The position numbers and the translations under genes were made by a program. The notes below the pieces were generated by a model. It made no database searches, had not been told where the DNA came from, and saw only the letters and a program-made list of their open reading frames with translations. A stretch of DNA of 64,000 nucleotides from an uncultured Bacilli bacterium (GTDB lineage: Bacteria > Bacillota_I > Bacilli_A > RFN20 > CAG-826), in NCBI GenBank assembly GCA_934700895.1, contig CAKUXV010000003.1, forward strand, positions 226,122 through 290,121, read 5' to 3'. Of this stretch, positions 42,939 through 52,884 are shown piece by piece. Each line of letters starts with the position of its first letter. Positions within the stretch are counted from its first letter, which is position 1.

Positions 42939-43946
42939 ATGGCAAAATATCGTTCCAAAGCCCCTAAGCCCAAAACAAGCAAGATTGATAAGGTCTTCTA
43001 CATCATTCTTGCCGTAATCCTCGGCTTCTTCGCCTTTATCCTCCTTTTCTTGCTCCTTTGGGGCCTTATGACCTCACTGAAGAGCAAAAATGACTTTGAG
43101 TTGAACGGACCGATTTCCTTCCCGCTAATTGACTTGTCGAACTGGGAGAACCCTTTGGCAAGTAATCGCGAATTCTTCCAGCTTCGCAATTATGGCATCA
43201 TCTTCAAAAACTTTGTCTTTATCGAACTCAATTCCAGCTGGTATGTGGGCGATAACCTCGTTTCCCACAGCCAAGAAAACATCGGGTTCTTGACGATGTT
43301 ATATAACACCTTGGTCTATTCGGGAGTCGGAGCCCTTATTTTCTCGGTGGTCCCGGCGATTACCGCCTATCTCACCTGCAAATACAAATATGTCCTTTCC
43401 ACAATCATTAACGTTGTCTTCACTTTGATGCTATCGATTCCGATTATCGGAGCCCTTCCTTCCGAACTTACTTGGCTCCGTCAACTCGGCATTTTCGATA
43501 GCGTTTGGGGAAACTTCCTCCGATTCTTCTCGGGGGCAGGCATGTACTATTTCGTCTATTTCGGCTTCTTCGCCTCAATCAGCAATTCCTACCGCGAAGC
43601 TGCTGAAATCGATGGAGCCAATGACTTCACCGTCATGTTCCACATCTATTTCCCGATGGCGATTAAAACGATTGGCACCGTCTTCCTTATCCAGTTTATT
43701 GCCTTGTGGAATGACTGGCAGACCACGATGCTTTATCTCCCCACCCATCCGACCTTGGCCCGTGCCGTTTACGAAATGTCGTTAGCAAAATCCGATATTG
43801 GCACCGGGGCGGAGAAATTCTTGCTCCAAACGGCGCCATTAAAAATCACCGCTTCGATGATTCTAGCGGTCCCCATCACCATTCTATTTATTGTGTTCCG
43901 CAACAAGCTCATGGGCAACGTATCCGCGGGCGGCTTGAAGGAATAA
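42939..43946 (+). CDS. Carbohydrate ABC permease 2 (UgpE/MalG type)
   Basis: 335 residues, six membrane helices. EAA loop YREAAEIDGANDFTVMFHIY and following (about 212-235), the most conserved part of the family. A long outward loop at about 55-120 is larger than usual. GGAGG precedes the ATG, three bases after the previous stop. Confidence 0.9.
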   Translation: MAKYRSKAPKPKTSKIDKVFYIILAVILGFFAFILLFLLLWGLMTSLKSKNDFELNGPISFPLIDLSNWENPLASNREFFQLRNYGIIFKNFVFIELNSSWYVGDNLVSHSQENIGFLTMLYNTLVYSGVGALIFSVVPAITAYLTCKYKYVLSTIINVVFTLMLSIPIIGALPSELTWLRQLGIFDSVWGNFLRFFSGAGMYYFVYFGFFASISNSYREAAEIDGANDFTVMFHIYFPMAIKTIGTVFLIQFIALWNDWQTTMLYLPTHPTLARAVYEMSLAKSDIGTGAEKFLLQTAPLKITASMILAVPITILFIVFRNKLMGNVSAGGLKE

Positions 43947-43965
43947 CCAACACCGGAGGAACTTT

Positions 43966-46900
43966 ATGAAAACAAGCAAATTCATTGTCGCTCTCGCTGC
44001 TTTGTCTCTTCTTTCCGTGCCCTCGTTCCAACACGGGGTACTCGAAACTAGAGGCGAAGCCACTTCCCTAACTGGATCGGAAATCCAAGAGGTTTATAAC
44101 CTCGGCGAATACGTTTATATCACCAAGGACACGATGATTCAGTCCGGAGATAAATCCGTCAAAGTCGCTTCGAGCGTCTTGACTTATCCGGACGGCACCA
44201 AGCAACGGGGCAGCGCCTACAAACTCGATGCCTTTGGCTCTTATGAAATTACTTGCTATGGGGAAGATGGCACGATTTTCACGAAGAAATTCAACGTTTA
44301 TCAAGACGTTTATTCCTTTAACGGAAACAAATCGACCATCGATTACGGCACGCTTAACAATTATTTTGCAGGAAGCGGCTATGCCTATGGCTTAAAACTC
44401 GGCCTCACGGAAGGGGATACCTTTACTTACGCAAAGCCGATTGACTTGAGCAAGAGCAAATATCAGAAGCTTATGGCTTGGAACGTCATCGATTTAGAGC
44501 AAAATCCGACGGTCCATTCCATCACCTTGCGTGTGACGGATGCCTATGACCCCAATAACTATTTCACCATCACAAATAGTAAGGGAACCGCCTATTACGA
44601 AAACTATGTCACGGCTTCCTATAACGGAGCCCGTAATGCAGGACTCATCGCCGATGACTCGGGATCGGTGGAAGTAGGTGGAAAGAGCTACCGCATCAAT
44701 TCTCAAGGCGGCGCGCGCATCAGCAGCAACAGCCCGGTTTCGAAGGCGATGAATAACGTTACCTATTATTTGGATTCTTCTGATCCCTCCCATTATCGCA
44801 TTTATGCCGCAACGGACGCGGCGAGCGAATATGTTTTGGTGGCCGAATTTAACAATTCCGGCATCTATGGCAATGACACCTTCAAAGGGTTCAAGAACGG
44901 ACTGGTTTATATGTCGGTTACCGCTAGCGGCTTTAGCGGAATCGAACTCGCTCCCCTTGAAATTGGAGAAATCGGCGGCGTCCGTGGCGATGCTTTGAAT
45001 CCCATGGATTATTACAAGGATCAAATCGCCCCGATTTTCGACAATAACGAAGACGAGCAAGCCAAAATCATGGGCGGGCTTGAAATCGAAGTGCCTTTGG
45101 AAAAAGCCTATGACGAGACGGGGCTCCGTGGCGAAGCTACCTATAGCGTTTATTACGGCTACGATTCCTCCGCAAAAAGGCTTGTCGCAGTCAAAGACGG
45201 CAAATTCTTGCCGGATCAAAAAGGCGTTTACACCGTCGTATATCGTGCGGAAGACGTTTATGGCAACGTGTCCACGAAACGTTTGGATCTTTCCGTTTCC
45301 GAATTTGGAAGCGAAGGCCTCAAAATGGAAGTGACTCCTTTGGAAAATTTAGTTGCCGGCAAGAAGGTCCAATTCAATAATTTCAATGTGAAATCCCTTA
45401 ATGACGATGCGGCAGTGGAAATCGAAGTTACTTCGCCTAACGGAGAAATAAAAACCATATCCAGCCTTGATTCCTATTTGTTAGAACGCGCAGGAACCTA
45501 TAAGCTCAAATACCGTTACCACGACCGTTTCTATTCGGGAGAAAAAGAATATGACTTCAGTGTAGTTTCGTCCAACAAGGCGGAATTCTCTTCCAGAGAC
45601 GTCTACCTCCCCCATTATTTTATGAAGGGAGCGTCCTATGCTCTCGATGTGCCGACGGCCTATAGCTACAACGAAGAGGGCGCCCAGCAAGACGAAGTGG
45701 TCGGAGAGGTCCAAGTGGACGGCAAAGATTACGTTGCCTTTGACCCCACCTCCTTTGTTGCGGATGGAACCAGTTGCAAATTCCGTTTCCGTCCCAAATC
45801 CAACTCCACCGACATCATCGAAACCGAAGCGATTCCCGTTGCGGATACCAATTGGAACAAAGATGGAAAACGCGTGGATCTCACCAAATACTTCGTGGGC
45901 GATTTCGAAGGCAAAAACATCGAAATCAGCGAAGGAGAAAATGCCGACTTTGTCCGTTATCAAAGCAAAGTCACGGGCAAAGGCAAGATGGAATTTATCA
46001 ACAAATTGCTCTTTTCCCCGATGCAATTCAATTTCAAGGCAAGCGGAGTTGGCGCGGTGACCCTTCATTTCCTTCCTTATTATGGTGGGGATGAAATCAC
46101 GATTCGTTTTGAAAAAACCGGCGTTTCGGTCAACGGGAAGTTCAGCACGGGAAATGAGGATTTCCTTTCTACCGGCGCTTCCTTACTCTATAGTTCCGCG
46201 ACCTCGACCCTAACCGTCGCGGGAACGAATTTCCGAATCGAAAACCCCTTCGTCAACGACGCGATGTTCCTGCAAATCGAAGCAGAAGGGCTATCCACCT
46301 CCTCTTATTTGGATATCTCTTACGTCGGCAACCAACCGTTCCGTTCGGGGGCTACCCGCGACCGCATCGCTCCGATGGCCTCTTACGAATTCCCGGAAAA
46401 GATCGCTAAGATCAACGAAACGGTTTCCATTTCTAAACCCAACGTCGCGGATGTTTTATCTCCGGCTGGCGATGAAAAACTCTCGCTGTCGGTTATTAAG
46501 AACATCGGCGGAAGCGTTCGTCGGGTCAAAGACCTTGCCAACGGTCAAGATATCTATGAGGTCCGTGACTTCAGCCGCGCCTATTCCTTTCAAATGGACG
46601 AATACGCTTCTTACATTATTAATTACGCCGTCATGGATGGATTCGACAACGCGATTTCCGGTGGCTTCAAGGGCATGATCAACGTTCTCGACCGCGAGAA
46701 ACCGGTGATTAATTCCTTGCCTTCTACTTATAAAATTAAAGCCAACACCCAGGCAAGTCTTCCCAACGTTACGGCCACGGACAACATGACCGCGTCCGAG
46801 AAGATTGAAACCTGGCACCTGATTTACGATAGCGAAGGCGTTTTAACCGCCATGGTTCCTAATGGCAATGCCGTCAATATCAAAGAAAAGGGCACCTATA

Positions 46901-46971
46901 CGGTTTACGTCACTTGCCAAGACGAAGAAGGCAATGTGGCGTACGGACAGTACACCTTGATCGTTGAATAA
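43966..46971 (+). CDS. Large secreted protein with Ig-like repeats
   Basis: 1001 residues with a signal peptide (FIVALAALSLLSVPSFQ) but no lipobox Cys or LPxTG anchor. Several beta-sandwich segments are visible, notably YDETGLRGEATYSVYYGY with GVYTVVYRAEDVYGN, and at the end PVINSLPSTYKIKANTQASL with GTYTVYVTCQDEEGN, both like HYR/bacterial Ig domains. The middle lacks a known catalytic motif. Probably binds glycan or holds other proteins at the surface. GGAGG site; in the same direction as the importer. Confidence 0.75.
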   Translation: MKTSKFIVALAALSLLSVPSFQHGVLETRGEATSLTGSEIQEVYNLGEYVYITKDTMIQSGDKSVKVASSVLTYPDGTKQRGSAYKLDAFGSYEITCYGEDGTIFTKKFNVYQDVYSFNGNKSTIDYGTLNNYFAGSGYAYGLKLGLTEGDTFTYAKPIDLSKSKYQKLMAWNVIDLEQNPTVHSITLRVTDAYDPNNYFTITNSKGTAYYENYVTASYNGARNAGLIADDSGSVEVGGKSYRINSQGGARISSNSPVSKAMNNVTYYLDSSDPSHYRIYAATDAASEYVLVAEFNNSGIYGNDTFKGFKNGLVYMSVTASGFSGIELAPLEIGEIGGVRGDALNPMDYYKDQIAPIFDNNEDEQAKIMGGLEIEVPLEKAYDETGLRGEATYSVYYGYDSSAKRLVAVKDGKFLPDQKGVYTVVYRAEDVYGNVSTKRLDLSVSEFGSEGLKMEVTPLENLVAGKKVQFNNFNVKSLNDDAAVEIEVTSPNGEIKTISSLDSYLLERAGTYKLKYRYHDRFYSGEKEYDFSVVSSNKAEFSSRDVYLPHYFMKGASYALDVPTAYSYNEEGAQQDEVVGEVQVDGKDYVAFDPTSFVADGTSCKFRFRPKSNSTDIIETEAIPVADTNWNKDGKRVDLTKYFVGDFEGKNIEISEGENADFVRYQSKVTGKGKMEFINKLLFSPMQFNFKASGVGAVTLHFLPYYGGDEITIRFEKTGVSVNGKFSTGNEDFLSTGASLLYSSATSTLTVAGTNFRIENPFVNDAMFLQIEAEGLSTSSYLDISYVGNQPFRSGATRDRIAPMASYEFPEKIAKINETVSISKPNVADVLSPAGDEKLSLSVIKNIGGSVRRVKDLANGQDIYEVRDFSRAYSFQMDEYASYIINYAVMDGFDNAISGGFKGMINVLDREKPVINSLPSTYKIKANTQASLPNVTATDNMTASEKIETWHLIYDSEGVLTAMVPNGNAVNIKEKGTYTVYVTCQDEEGNVAYGQYTLIVE

Positions 46972-46984
46972 GGAGGGATGAAAC

Positions 46985-49000
46985 ATGAAAAAAACCAATC
47001 GCAAAAAGATTCTCTTCGCCCTCGCCATGTCCTCCGCGACGCTACTTAGCGCTTGCGGGGGTGGAACAAGCGAAGACCAAAGCTCGGTTCCGGGAGGAGG
47101 AGAGGCGGCTTCGGAAAAACACCGCTTCACCGCGACGGAAACCTCGGATTATTTGGTTAAAAACGGCAAAAGCTCCTATAAAATTTTGATTCCGTCTACC
47201 AGCGATGACCAACTCCTCTATGCCCAAAGCGAATTGACTACTTTATTCAAAGAAGCAACCGGCGTGGATTTGCCCGTAGTCACCGATGACGGCAATATTT
47301 CCTTTAGTGAATCCGCGACTTATCTTTCCTTGGGCCAAAATAACTTCTGGACCACCGCGGCCCTCGAAGCCGATTTAAGCGGATTTGGAAGAGACGGGGT
47401 CCGGATTATGACCAAAGGGAAATCCGTTTTCCTGTTTGGCCAAACCAATTATTCGACCCTTTACGCGGTCTATGATTTCTTGAAGCTTAACTTCAACTTC
47501 GAGACCTATTATAACGATCGCTATACCCTCGATAAAAACGTCAAGGACGTCAAGCTTTATCATTACGACGTCGTGGACATCCCCGATGTTTCCTTCCGCC
47601 AAAAAAGAGGGCTTCTCTATCCGACGGCCAGCCAAAACCAGATGTTCCCTTATCGCATGAGGGTCACCGATGACGTTGGCAACCTCATCCTTCCGATTTA
47701 TGAAGGGGATAACCCAAGCGGAGCCTGGAGCGGAAACCACAATAGCTTCTATTATTTCCCCAAAAGCAAATACCAAGCCGAACATCCAAAGTTCTATAAC
47801 AGCAAAGGCGACCAGCTTTGCTTCACCGCCCACGGAGACGAAAAAGAACTCGAATTCATGATCGAATGCGCGGCGAAAAAGATTGAACAGACCCTTATTT
47901 GGAAACCGACGGCCCAATATCCGAGTTACACGACGGCCTTCCTTGGCATGAACGACGTTCCCGATCTTTGCGATTGCGAAGCTTGTAACGCGGTGAAGGA
48001 GAAGCACAATGGCGCCATCTCCGCGACCGTCTTGCTCTTCATGAAAAAAGTCGGCAAGAAGGTCAACGAATGGATGGATTTGCCGGAAAACGCCGCCTAC
48101 AAACGCCCGCTGAATTATTCTTTCTTCGCCTATCAATCGGCGATGACTCCTCCCTTCAAGGAAAATGCCGACGGCACGTTTACTTATGACCAAGATATCA
48201 TCCCGGATGAAGGGGTGAACATCATGCCTTACGTCGCGTCGATGAATTTTGACTATGGCCGTTCCTTCTATAGCCAGGCCAACGAAGAAGCCCGCAAAAC
48301 CTTAAAAGCGTGGGGCAATTTCTATCCCGGCACCTGGGCGTGGAGTTATGGCGGATTCTTCAACGACTACATCACCTTCTACGACATCTACAATTTCTAT
48401 AACGATTACCACGAATATTTGGCCCGTTATAACTATTCCTTCTCGTTTGAGCAGGTGAAAAACGACCAACGCGGTGCCGATCCCGGATTTGGAGGACTTG
48501 CCAATTACGTCCTTTGCAAGAAGGCGTGGGATTCCTCCCTTGATATGGATCAGATGATTAACGACTACATCAATAACGTCTACGAAAACGCCGCCCCGGC
48601 CATGAAGGAACTCTTCGAAAAGCTTCGCCTCTGGTTCGCCAAAACCATCGAGAAATTCGGTATTGGCAATGGCGGTTCCATGCAAGGGGACATCTCTGGC
48701 AATAAGAAATACTGGGGGTATGGCCTCGTTCAAGAGCTCTTCAATCTTTGCGACAAAGCCTATGAATCCTTAAACGTCTACGCTAAAGACGAGGCCAAAT
48801 ACAAACGCTTAAAAGCCTATATCGACATCGAATGGCTCGTTCCGGCGAAAGTGGCGATTTCTTGCTACGAAGATAAATTCACCACTTCGGAATTCACCGC
48901 CATCAAGAAGAAATTCAAGGACATCTGCCTCGATCAAGGCATCAAAGACATCCGCGAATTCGTTTCCATCCAATCCTATCTTGAAAGTTTGGGGGTATAA
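46985..49000 (+). CDS. DUF4838 lipoprotein (glycosidase-like)
   Basis: 671 residues, lipobox LLSAC. Residues about 45-190 resemble the N-terminal domain that precedes GH20/GH67 barrels (LYAQSELTTLFKEATGVDLPVV, YAVYDFLKLNFNFETYY). The larger part matches DUF4838: CDCEACNAVKEKHNGAISATV, NYSFFAYQSA, MPYVASMNFDYGRSF, FYPGTWAWSYGGFFNDY. This family is thought to be hydrolase-like because of its barrel and frequent place in glycan loci; activity is not established. AAGGAGG site. Confidence 0.8.
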   Translation: MKKTNRKKILFALAMSSATLLSACGGGTSEDQSSVPGGGEAASEKHRFTATETSDYLVKNGKSSYKILIPSTSDDQLLYAQSELTTLFKEATGVDLPVVTDDGNISFSESATYLSLGQNNFWTTAALEADLSGFGRDGVRIMTKGKSVFLFGQTNYSTLYAVYDFLKLNFNFETYYNDRYTLDKNVKDVKLYHYDVVDIPDVSFRQKRGLLYPTASQNQMFPYRMRVTDDVGNLILPIYEGDNPSGAWSGNHNSFYYFPKSKYQAEHPKFYNSKGDQLCFTAHGDEKELEFMIECAAKKIEQTLIWKPTAQYPSYTTAFLGMNDVPDLCDCEACNAVKEKHNGAISATVLLFMKKVGKKVNEWMDLPENAAYKRPLNYSFFAYQSAMTPPFKENADGTFTYDQDIIPDEGVNIMPYVASMNFDYGRSFYSQANEEARKTLKAWGNFYPGTWAWSYGGFFNDYITFYDIYNFYNDYHEYLARYNYSFSFEQVKNDQRGADPGFGGLANYVLCKKAWDSSLDMDQMINDYINNVYENAAPAMKELFEKLRLWFAKTIEKFGIGNGGSMQGDISGNKKYWGYGLVQELFNLCDKAYESLNVYAKDEAKYKRLKAYIDIEWLVPAKVAISCYEDKFTTSEFTAIKKKFKDICLDQGIKDIREFVSIQSYLESLGV

Positions 49001-49005
49001 CCAGC

Positions 49006-51075
49006 ATGAAAAAATCCAAAACTATCCTTGCCTTGGCCTTATTGCCCTTGGCCCTTGGCGTCGTTTCCTGCGGATCGGAGCAAGGAGGGGCTTCCTCCTC
49101 TTTTGCCACAAATCTAACGTTGAGCGACACCTCGCTTTCCTTGCTATTTGGAGATACGTATGAATTATCTACCAACGTTTCCGATCCTAGCGCGCTTACC
49201 TGGACGAGCACGGACGAACATGTAGCAACCGTAGAAGAAGGAACCGTCACAGCCACGGGAGCCGGACAAGCCCAAATCGTCGTTAGCGATGGCGTTTCTA
49301 GCGTCTCGTGTTCCGTTGAAGTCGGCTTTGGATCCTATCTTCCTAGCCTAGAAATCGAAAACATTGAGAATAACATCGTTTTGGCCAAAGGGTCTTCCTT
49401 CGGCCTCAAAGGACAGGTTTCCTTCCGCGGAAAAAAGTATTCGTGCCCCATCACGATGGAACTTCCTGGCGACGGCATTCTTCAACTAGACGGCAACTCC
49501 ATCTTGGGAAAGAAGGCGGGAACCACCCACATCACCATCAAGGGTCAATGGCAAGATTTTGACAATGCCGAAATAAAAAAGACGATTGAAGTCATCGTCG
49601 GCGAAGACATTTCCATGCGTTCGGAAATCGTGACCGGCGGACAAAATATCGTCTCCAATCGTTTGGAACTTTCCCTCATTGATTCCTGGCAGGGCAAATC
49701 CTATAACACCTCGGCCAAAGTTCGTTTTGTCGCCGTAGAAGACGGCACGGAAAAGAAAGCGGCGATTTCTGCTGATGATTCTGGCGTTGTGGAGGTCTCT
49801 CCCGATGGCACCGTCACTGCGAAGAAGGTCGGAACCGCCCTTATTTCCGGCACCTTCATCAGCCAAAGCGGCACGACCTATACCTCCAATGTTCGCGTGG
49901 AAGTCATTTCACCGTTAGCGACCGCGACGGAGCAATTAAAGATTTCCTCGGAAACCCCCTTCCCCTTGAAGCAATATTTTGGCGAAGGGGCAAGCATTCT
50001 CCAAGCCAAACAAGGAGATCGCGAGCTCAAATTCTCTTCCAATGGCTTCCTTTATGATTTGGAGGCCAAAGGGGGCGATTCGGAGCCGATTCTTCTTGTC
50101 ACGACCAAAGGCGGACTCTATTTCCCCGACACCTTCGTCTATACCCGCGCCTTAACGAAAGACAATTTCTTAAGTACGTTGCGCCTTCAGGCCGGAAGAG
50201 TGATTGATGGTTATTATATCCTCGTTCAGGATATCCTCGATCCCATCGATATGACCTCACAGATGCAACCGTACTACGCGGATGGGGATGAAAGAAACCG
50301 TTATTTCCGCGGCACCTTCGACGGACAGGGGCATACGATTGCCGCTAAAGTCGGCCGCGCTGGAATTTTCGGCGGCATCGGCGAAACCCCAACCATCAAA
50401 AACACCCACTTCGAATTCACCTTCGCGGATAAAGACAAAAACTGCTCGGGTCTTGCCTGGAACACCTGGACCAATTACAAAGGATGGAGAGCAACCTTGT
50501 CGAACCTCTACATCACAACCACCAATTATTACGACCATTCCTACGCCCTGTTCGAAGCTCGCTTCAATAGCCTCACGATGAATGACATCTACGTGAAATT
50601 GACGTTGGATCCCAGCTTCGGCGAAGTCACCGCCGCCACAGAAGAAAAAGGCGCCCTCTTCCACACGGACAACACGATTACCAATGGACCCTCGACTTCT
50701 TTTGATGGCGATTTCCGCAACGTCCAAGTGGTGAGCGAAAAATTCATGCCGATTTCTAGCGGTTACCTCAGCTCCAATTTGTTCACGAGCTATGCCCGTA
50801 ACGACAAGGATAAATTGGGCGAATACGATACGGCGGGGATCTCCACCCAAGTCATGTGCTGCGTCTTGGGTTCTAAACCCGGGAATGAAAAAGCGGCATT
50901 ATTTGGAAAACTCCCCAATACGACTTGGTATTTTCCCGCCAGTAAAAACACGGACCTTGTCTGGGTTTATGAAGCCCAGCCGGCCATCAATAATGGAGGA
51001 ATCTATCGTTACAACACCGTCAAGGAACTCCAAGACTCCGGCGTGAGCACCGTCGGTTCTTGGATTGTGGAGTAA
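49006..51075 (+). CDS. Lipoprotein with Big_2 domains
   Basis: 689 residues, lipobox GVVSC. Residues about 40-120 form a Big_2 domain (LLFGDTYELSTN, WTSTDEHVATVEEGTVTATG) and a further copy lies at about 235-300 (ISADDSGVVEVSPDGTVTA). The last 300 residues include FRGTFDGQGHTIAAKVGRAG, the same beta-helix-like motif as in the 37674 protein (FRGTLDGAGHKVYA), so the two share a domain. Probably a surface glycan-binding protein. Confidence 0.75.
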   Translation: MKKSKTILALALLPLALGVVSCGSEQGGASSSFATNLTLSDTSLSLLFGDTYELSTNVSDPSALTWTSTDEHVATVEEGTVTATGAGQAQIVVSDGVSSVSCSVEVGFGSYLPSLEIENIENNIVLAKGSSFGLKGQVSFRGKKYSCPITMELPGDGILQLDGNSILGKKAGTTHITIKGQWQDFDNAEIKKTIEVIVGEDISMRSEIVTGGQNIVSNRLELSLIDSWQGKSYNTSAKVRFVAVEDGTEKKAAISADDSGVVEVSPDGTVTAKKVGTALISGTFISQSGTTYTSNVRVEVISPLATATEQLKISSETPFPLKQYFGEGASILQAKQGDRELKFSSNGFLYDLEAKGGDSEPILLVTTKGGLYFPDTFVYTRALTKDNFLSTLRLQAGRVIDGYYILVQDILDPIDMTSQMQPYYADGDERNRYFRGTFDGQGHTIAAKVGRAGIFGGIGETPTIKNTHFEFTFADKDKNCSGLAWNTWTNYKGWRATLSNLYITTTNYYDHSYALFEARFNSLTMNDIYVKLTLDPSFGEVTAATEEKGALFHTDNTITNGPSTSFDGDFRNVQVVSEKFMPISSGYLSSNLFTSYARNDKDKLGEYDTAGISTQVMCCVLGSKPGNEKAALFGKLPNTTWYFPASKNTDLVWVYEAQPAINNGGIYRYNTVKELQDSGVSTVGSWIVE

Positions 51076-51078
51076 ACT

Positions 51079-52866
51079 ATGTTTTTTCCCCGCTTCGCTC
51101 CCGGCGAATTGATTCTTTCTGGGTATCCAGGAAGTCTAGTTCGCCTCGTGGAGGAAAAAGAATTCCTCGACGAATCGAAATATCATCTATTTGCTTCCCA
51201 ATTCGACCTCCGCTCCGACGCCTCCGGCTCATGGCGGGGCGAATATTGGGGGAAGTTCGTTCGCGGGGCTTGCACCTGCTACCGCTATCTCCCTTCTCAA
51301 AAACTTTATCGTTGCATTGAGAATTCCGTTTTGGAGATGGTGGACATCGCCAAAAAGAACGGGACCCTTTCCACCTATCCTCCCGAAAAAGATTTGTTCG
51401 GCTGGGATGTGTGGTCGAGAAAATACGCTTTGCTTGGGATGCTTTCCTATTACCAAATCTCCAAAAGCGAAGCCAAAAAGAGCAAAGTGCTTCGGGAAAT
51501 CGAACGCCAGGCCACCTTATTGACCAAGCAAATCGGACCGAAGAAGAACCAAAAGGGAATTTTGGAAACCTCTTCGATTTACGGTTCCCTCAATAGCGCC
51601 TCGATTCTTGGCCTCTATTGCAATCTTTTTAACCTCACCAAGAAGCAACGCTACCTCGATTTTGCTTCCTATATCGTTTCGACGGGTTTGAGCTATAAAG
51701 GCAATCTTTTCGAAAAATTAGAAAAAACCGACGAAGACCCTTATCAGTGGGAAACGCGGAAAGCCTACGAGATGATTGCTTGCTTCCAAGGCGTGCTCCG
51801 TTATGGACTCATCGCGAACGAACCTCGCTGGATTGAATTAACCAAGGAATTCGTCCGTCGCGTGGAAAGAAGCGAATTCACCCTTATTGGTGGCCTTGGC
51901 TTAGATTCCGAATTCTTTAGCCACAGTAAGGCTTTGCAAGCCGAGCCTACCCACCGAGCCGGATTAGAAACCTGCGTCACGGTTTCATTCATGTCTTTGA
52001 TTATGGATTTGCTTTCCTTAACTGGAGAAGCGAATTACGCCAGGATGCTAGAAACGATTTGCTTCAATGCATTGCCGGGGAGCGTCAATGACCAAAACCA
52101 GACGATGGCATTAGCGGAAGGACGGGTTTGGCACGACGATACCTATGACACCCCGCCCCACGAAAGCTATCTCTTTGATTCCTATACTCCGTTAGTCAAT
52201 GGACGCCGTGCGACGTTAATCGGCGGATATCAACGGATGCAAAATGACCGCAGCTATGGCTGCTGCGCCGCTAACGGAGGGTATGGCCTTGGCTTAATGG
52301 GCCAATTCGCCTGCATCCAGAGGGAAAAAGGGTTCGACGTGAATTTCTATTCTCCCTTCTCGTTAAAAACGACCTATAACGAAAGGCCTATCGCCATTCA
52401 TCTGAAGGCCAACCTCTTCCAAAGCGGCAAAGTCAGCCTTCGCGTTCATGGGAATGGATCCTCATTTGCTTTGCGTTTGCTTTCTCCAACTTGGGGCAAG
52501 GCCAGAATCTCCGTTAACGGGGAAGAAGTGCTTCCCTTAGAAGAAAAGGGATATTTGGTTTTGGAACGCGTTTGGAACGACGACCAAATTAGAATCCTTT
52601 TCTCCCGCCCCGTAAAGGTTCATGCCTGCGGAGATAAAATCGCTTTTACCAAAGGGCCGATCGTCTTGGCCGCGGATTCGCGGTTAGAAGAGGTGACTTC
52701 TCCCTTTGCTAAAACTACGGCTGCTAAAGTCGTGAAGAATAACGCTTTCCCGAACCAATTGACCGTTGAATTCCCTGACGGAAAGAAACTGGTCGATTTT
52801 GCGGATAGCGGTAAAAACATGGACGACCCTACCGAACGGATTTCCGTTTGGCTTACTAAAAAATAG
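51079..52866 (+). CDS. GH127 family glycosidase (beta-L-arabinofuranosidase-like)
   Basis: 595 residues, no signal peptide, so cytosolic. It matches GH127 (old DUF1680). The zinc/catalytic set known from HypBA1 (one Glu, three Cys) is present: Glu297 and Cys299 in AGLETCVTV, Cys395-Cys396 in YGCCAANG; the Cys is the nucleophile in that enzyme. An N-terminal (alpha/alpha)6 barrel is followed by beta domains from about residue 430. It would release beta-L-arabinofuranose or a similar sugar from imported oligosaccharides. GGAG lies seven bases before the ATG, three bases after the preceding stop. Confidence 0.88.
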   Translation: MFFPRFAPGELILSGYPGSLVRLVEEKEFLDESKYHLFASQFDLRSDASGSWRGEYWGKFVRGACTCYRYLPSQKLYRCIENSVLEMVDIAKKNGTLSTYPPEKDLFGWDVWSRKYALLGMLSYYQISKSEAKKSKVLREIERQATLLTKQIGPKKNQKGILETSSIYGSLNSASILGLYCNLFNLTKKQRYLDFASYIVSTGLSYKGNLFEKLEKTDEDPYQWETRKAYEMIACFQGVLRYGLIANEPRWIELTKEFVRRVERSEFTLIGGLGLDSEFFSHSKALQAEPTHRAGLETCVTVSFMSLIMDLLSLTGEANYARMLETICFNALPGSVNDQNQTMALAEGRVWHDDTYDTPPHESYLFDSYTPLVNGRRATLIGGYQRMQNDRSYGCCAANGGYGLGLMGQFACIQREKGFDVNFYSPFSLKTTYNERPIAIHLKANLFQSGKVSLRVHGNGSSFALRLLSPTWGKARISVNGEEVLPLEEKGYLVLERVWNDDQIRILFSRPVKVHACGDKIAFTKGPIVLAADSRLEEVTSPFAKTTAAKVVKNNAFPNQLTVEFPDGKKLVDFADSGKNMDDPTERISVWLTKK

Positions 52867-52884
52867 CCTTAGGAGGATTAACAA

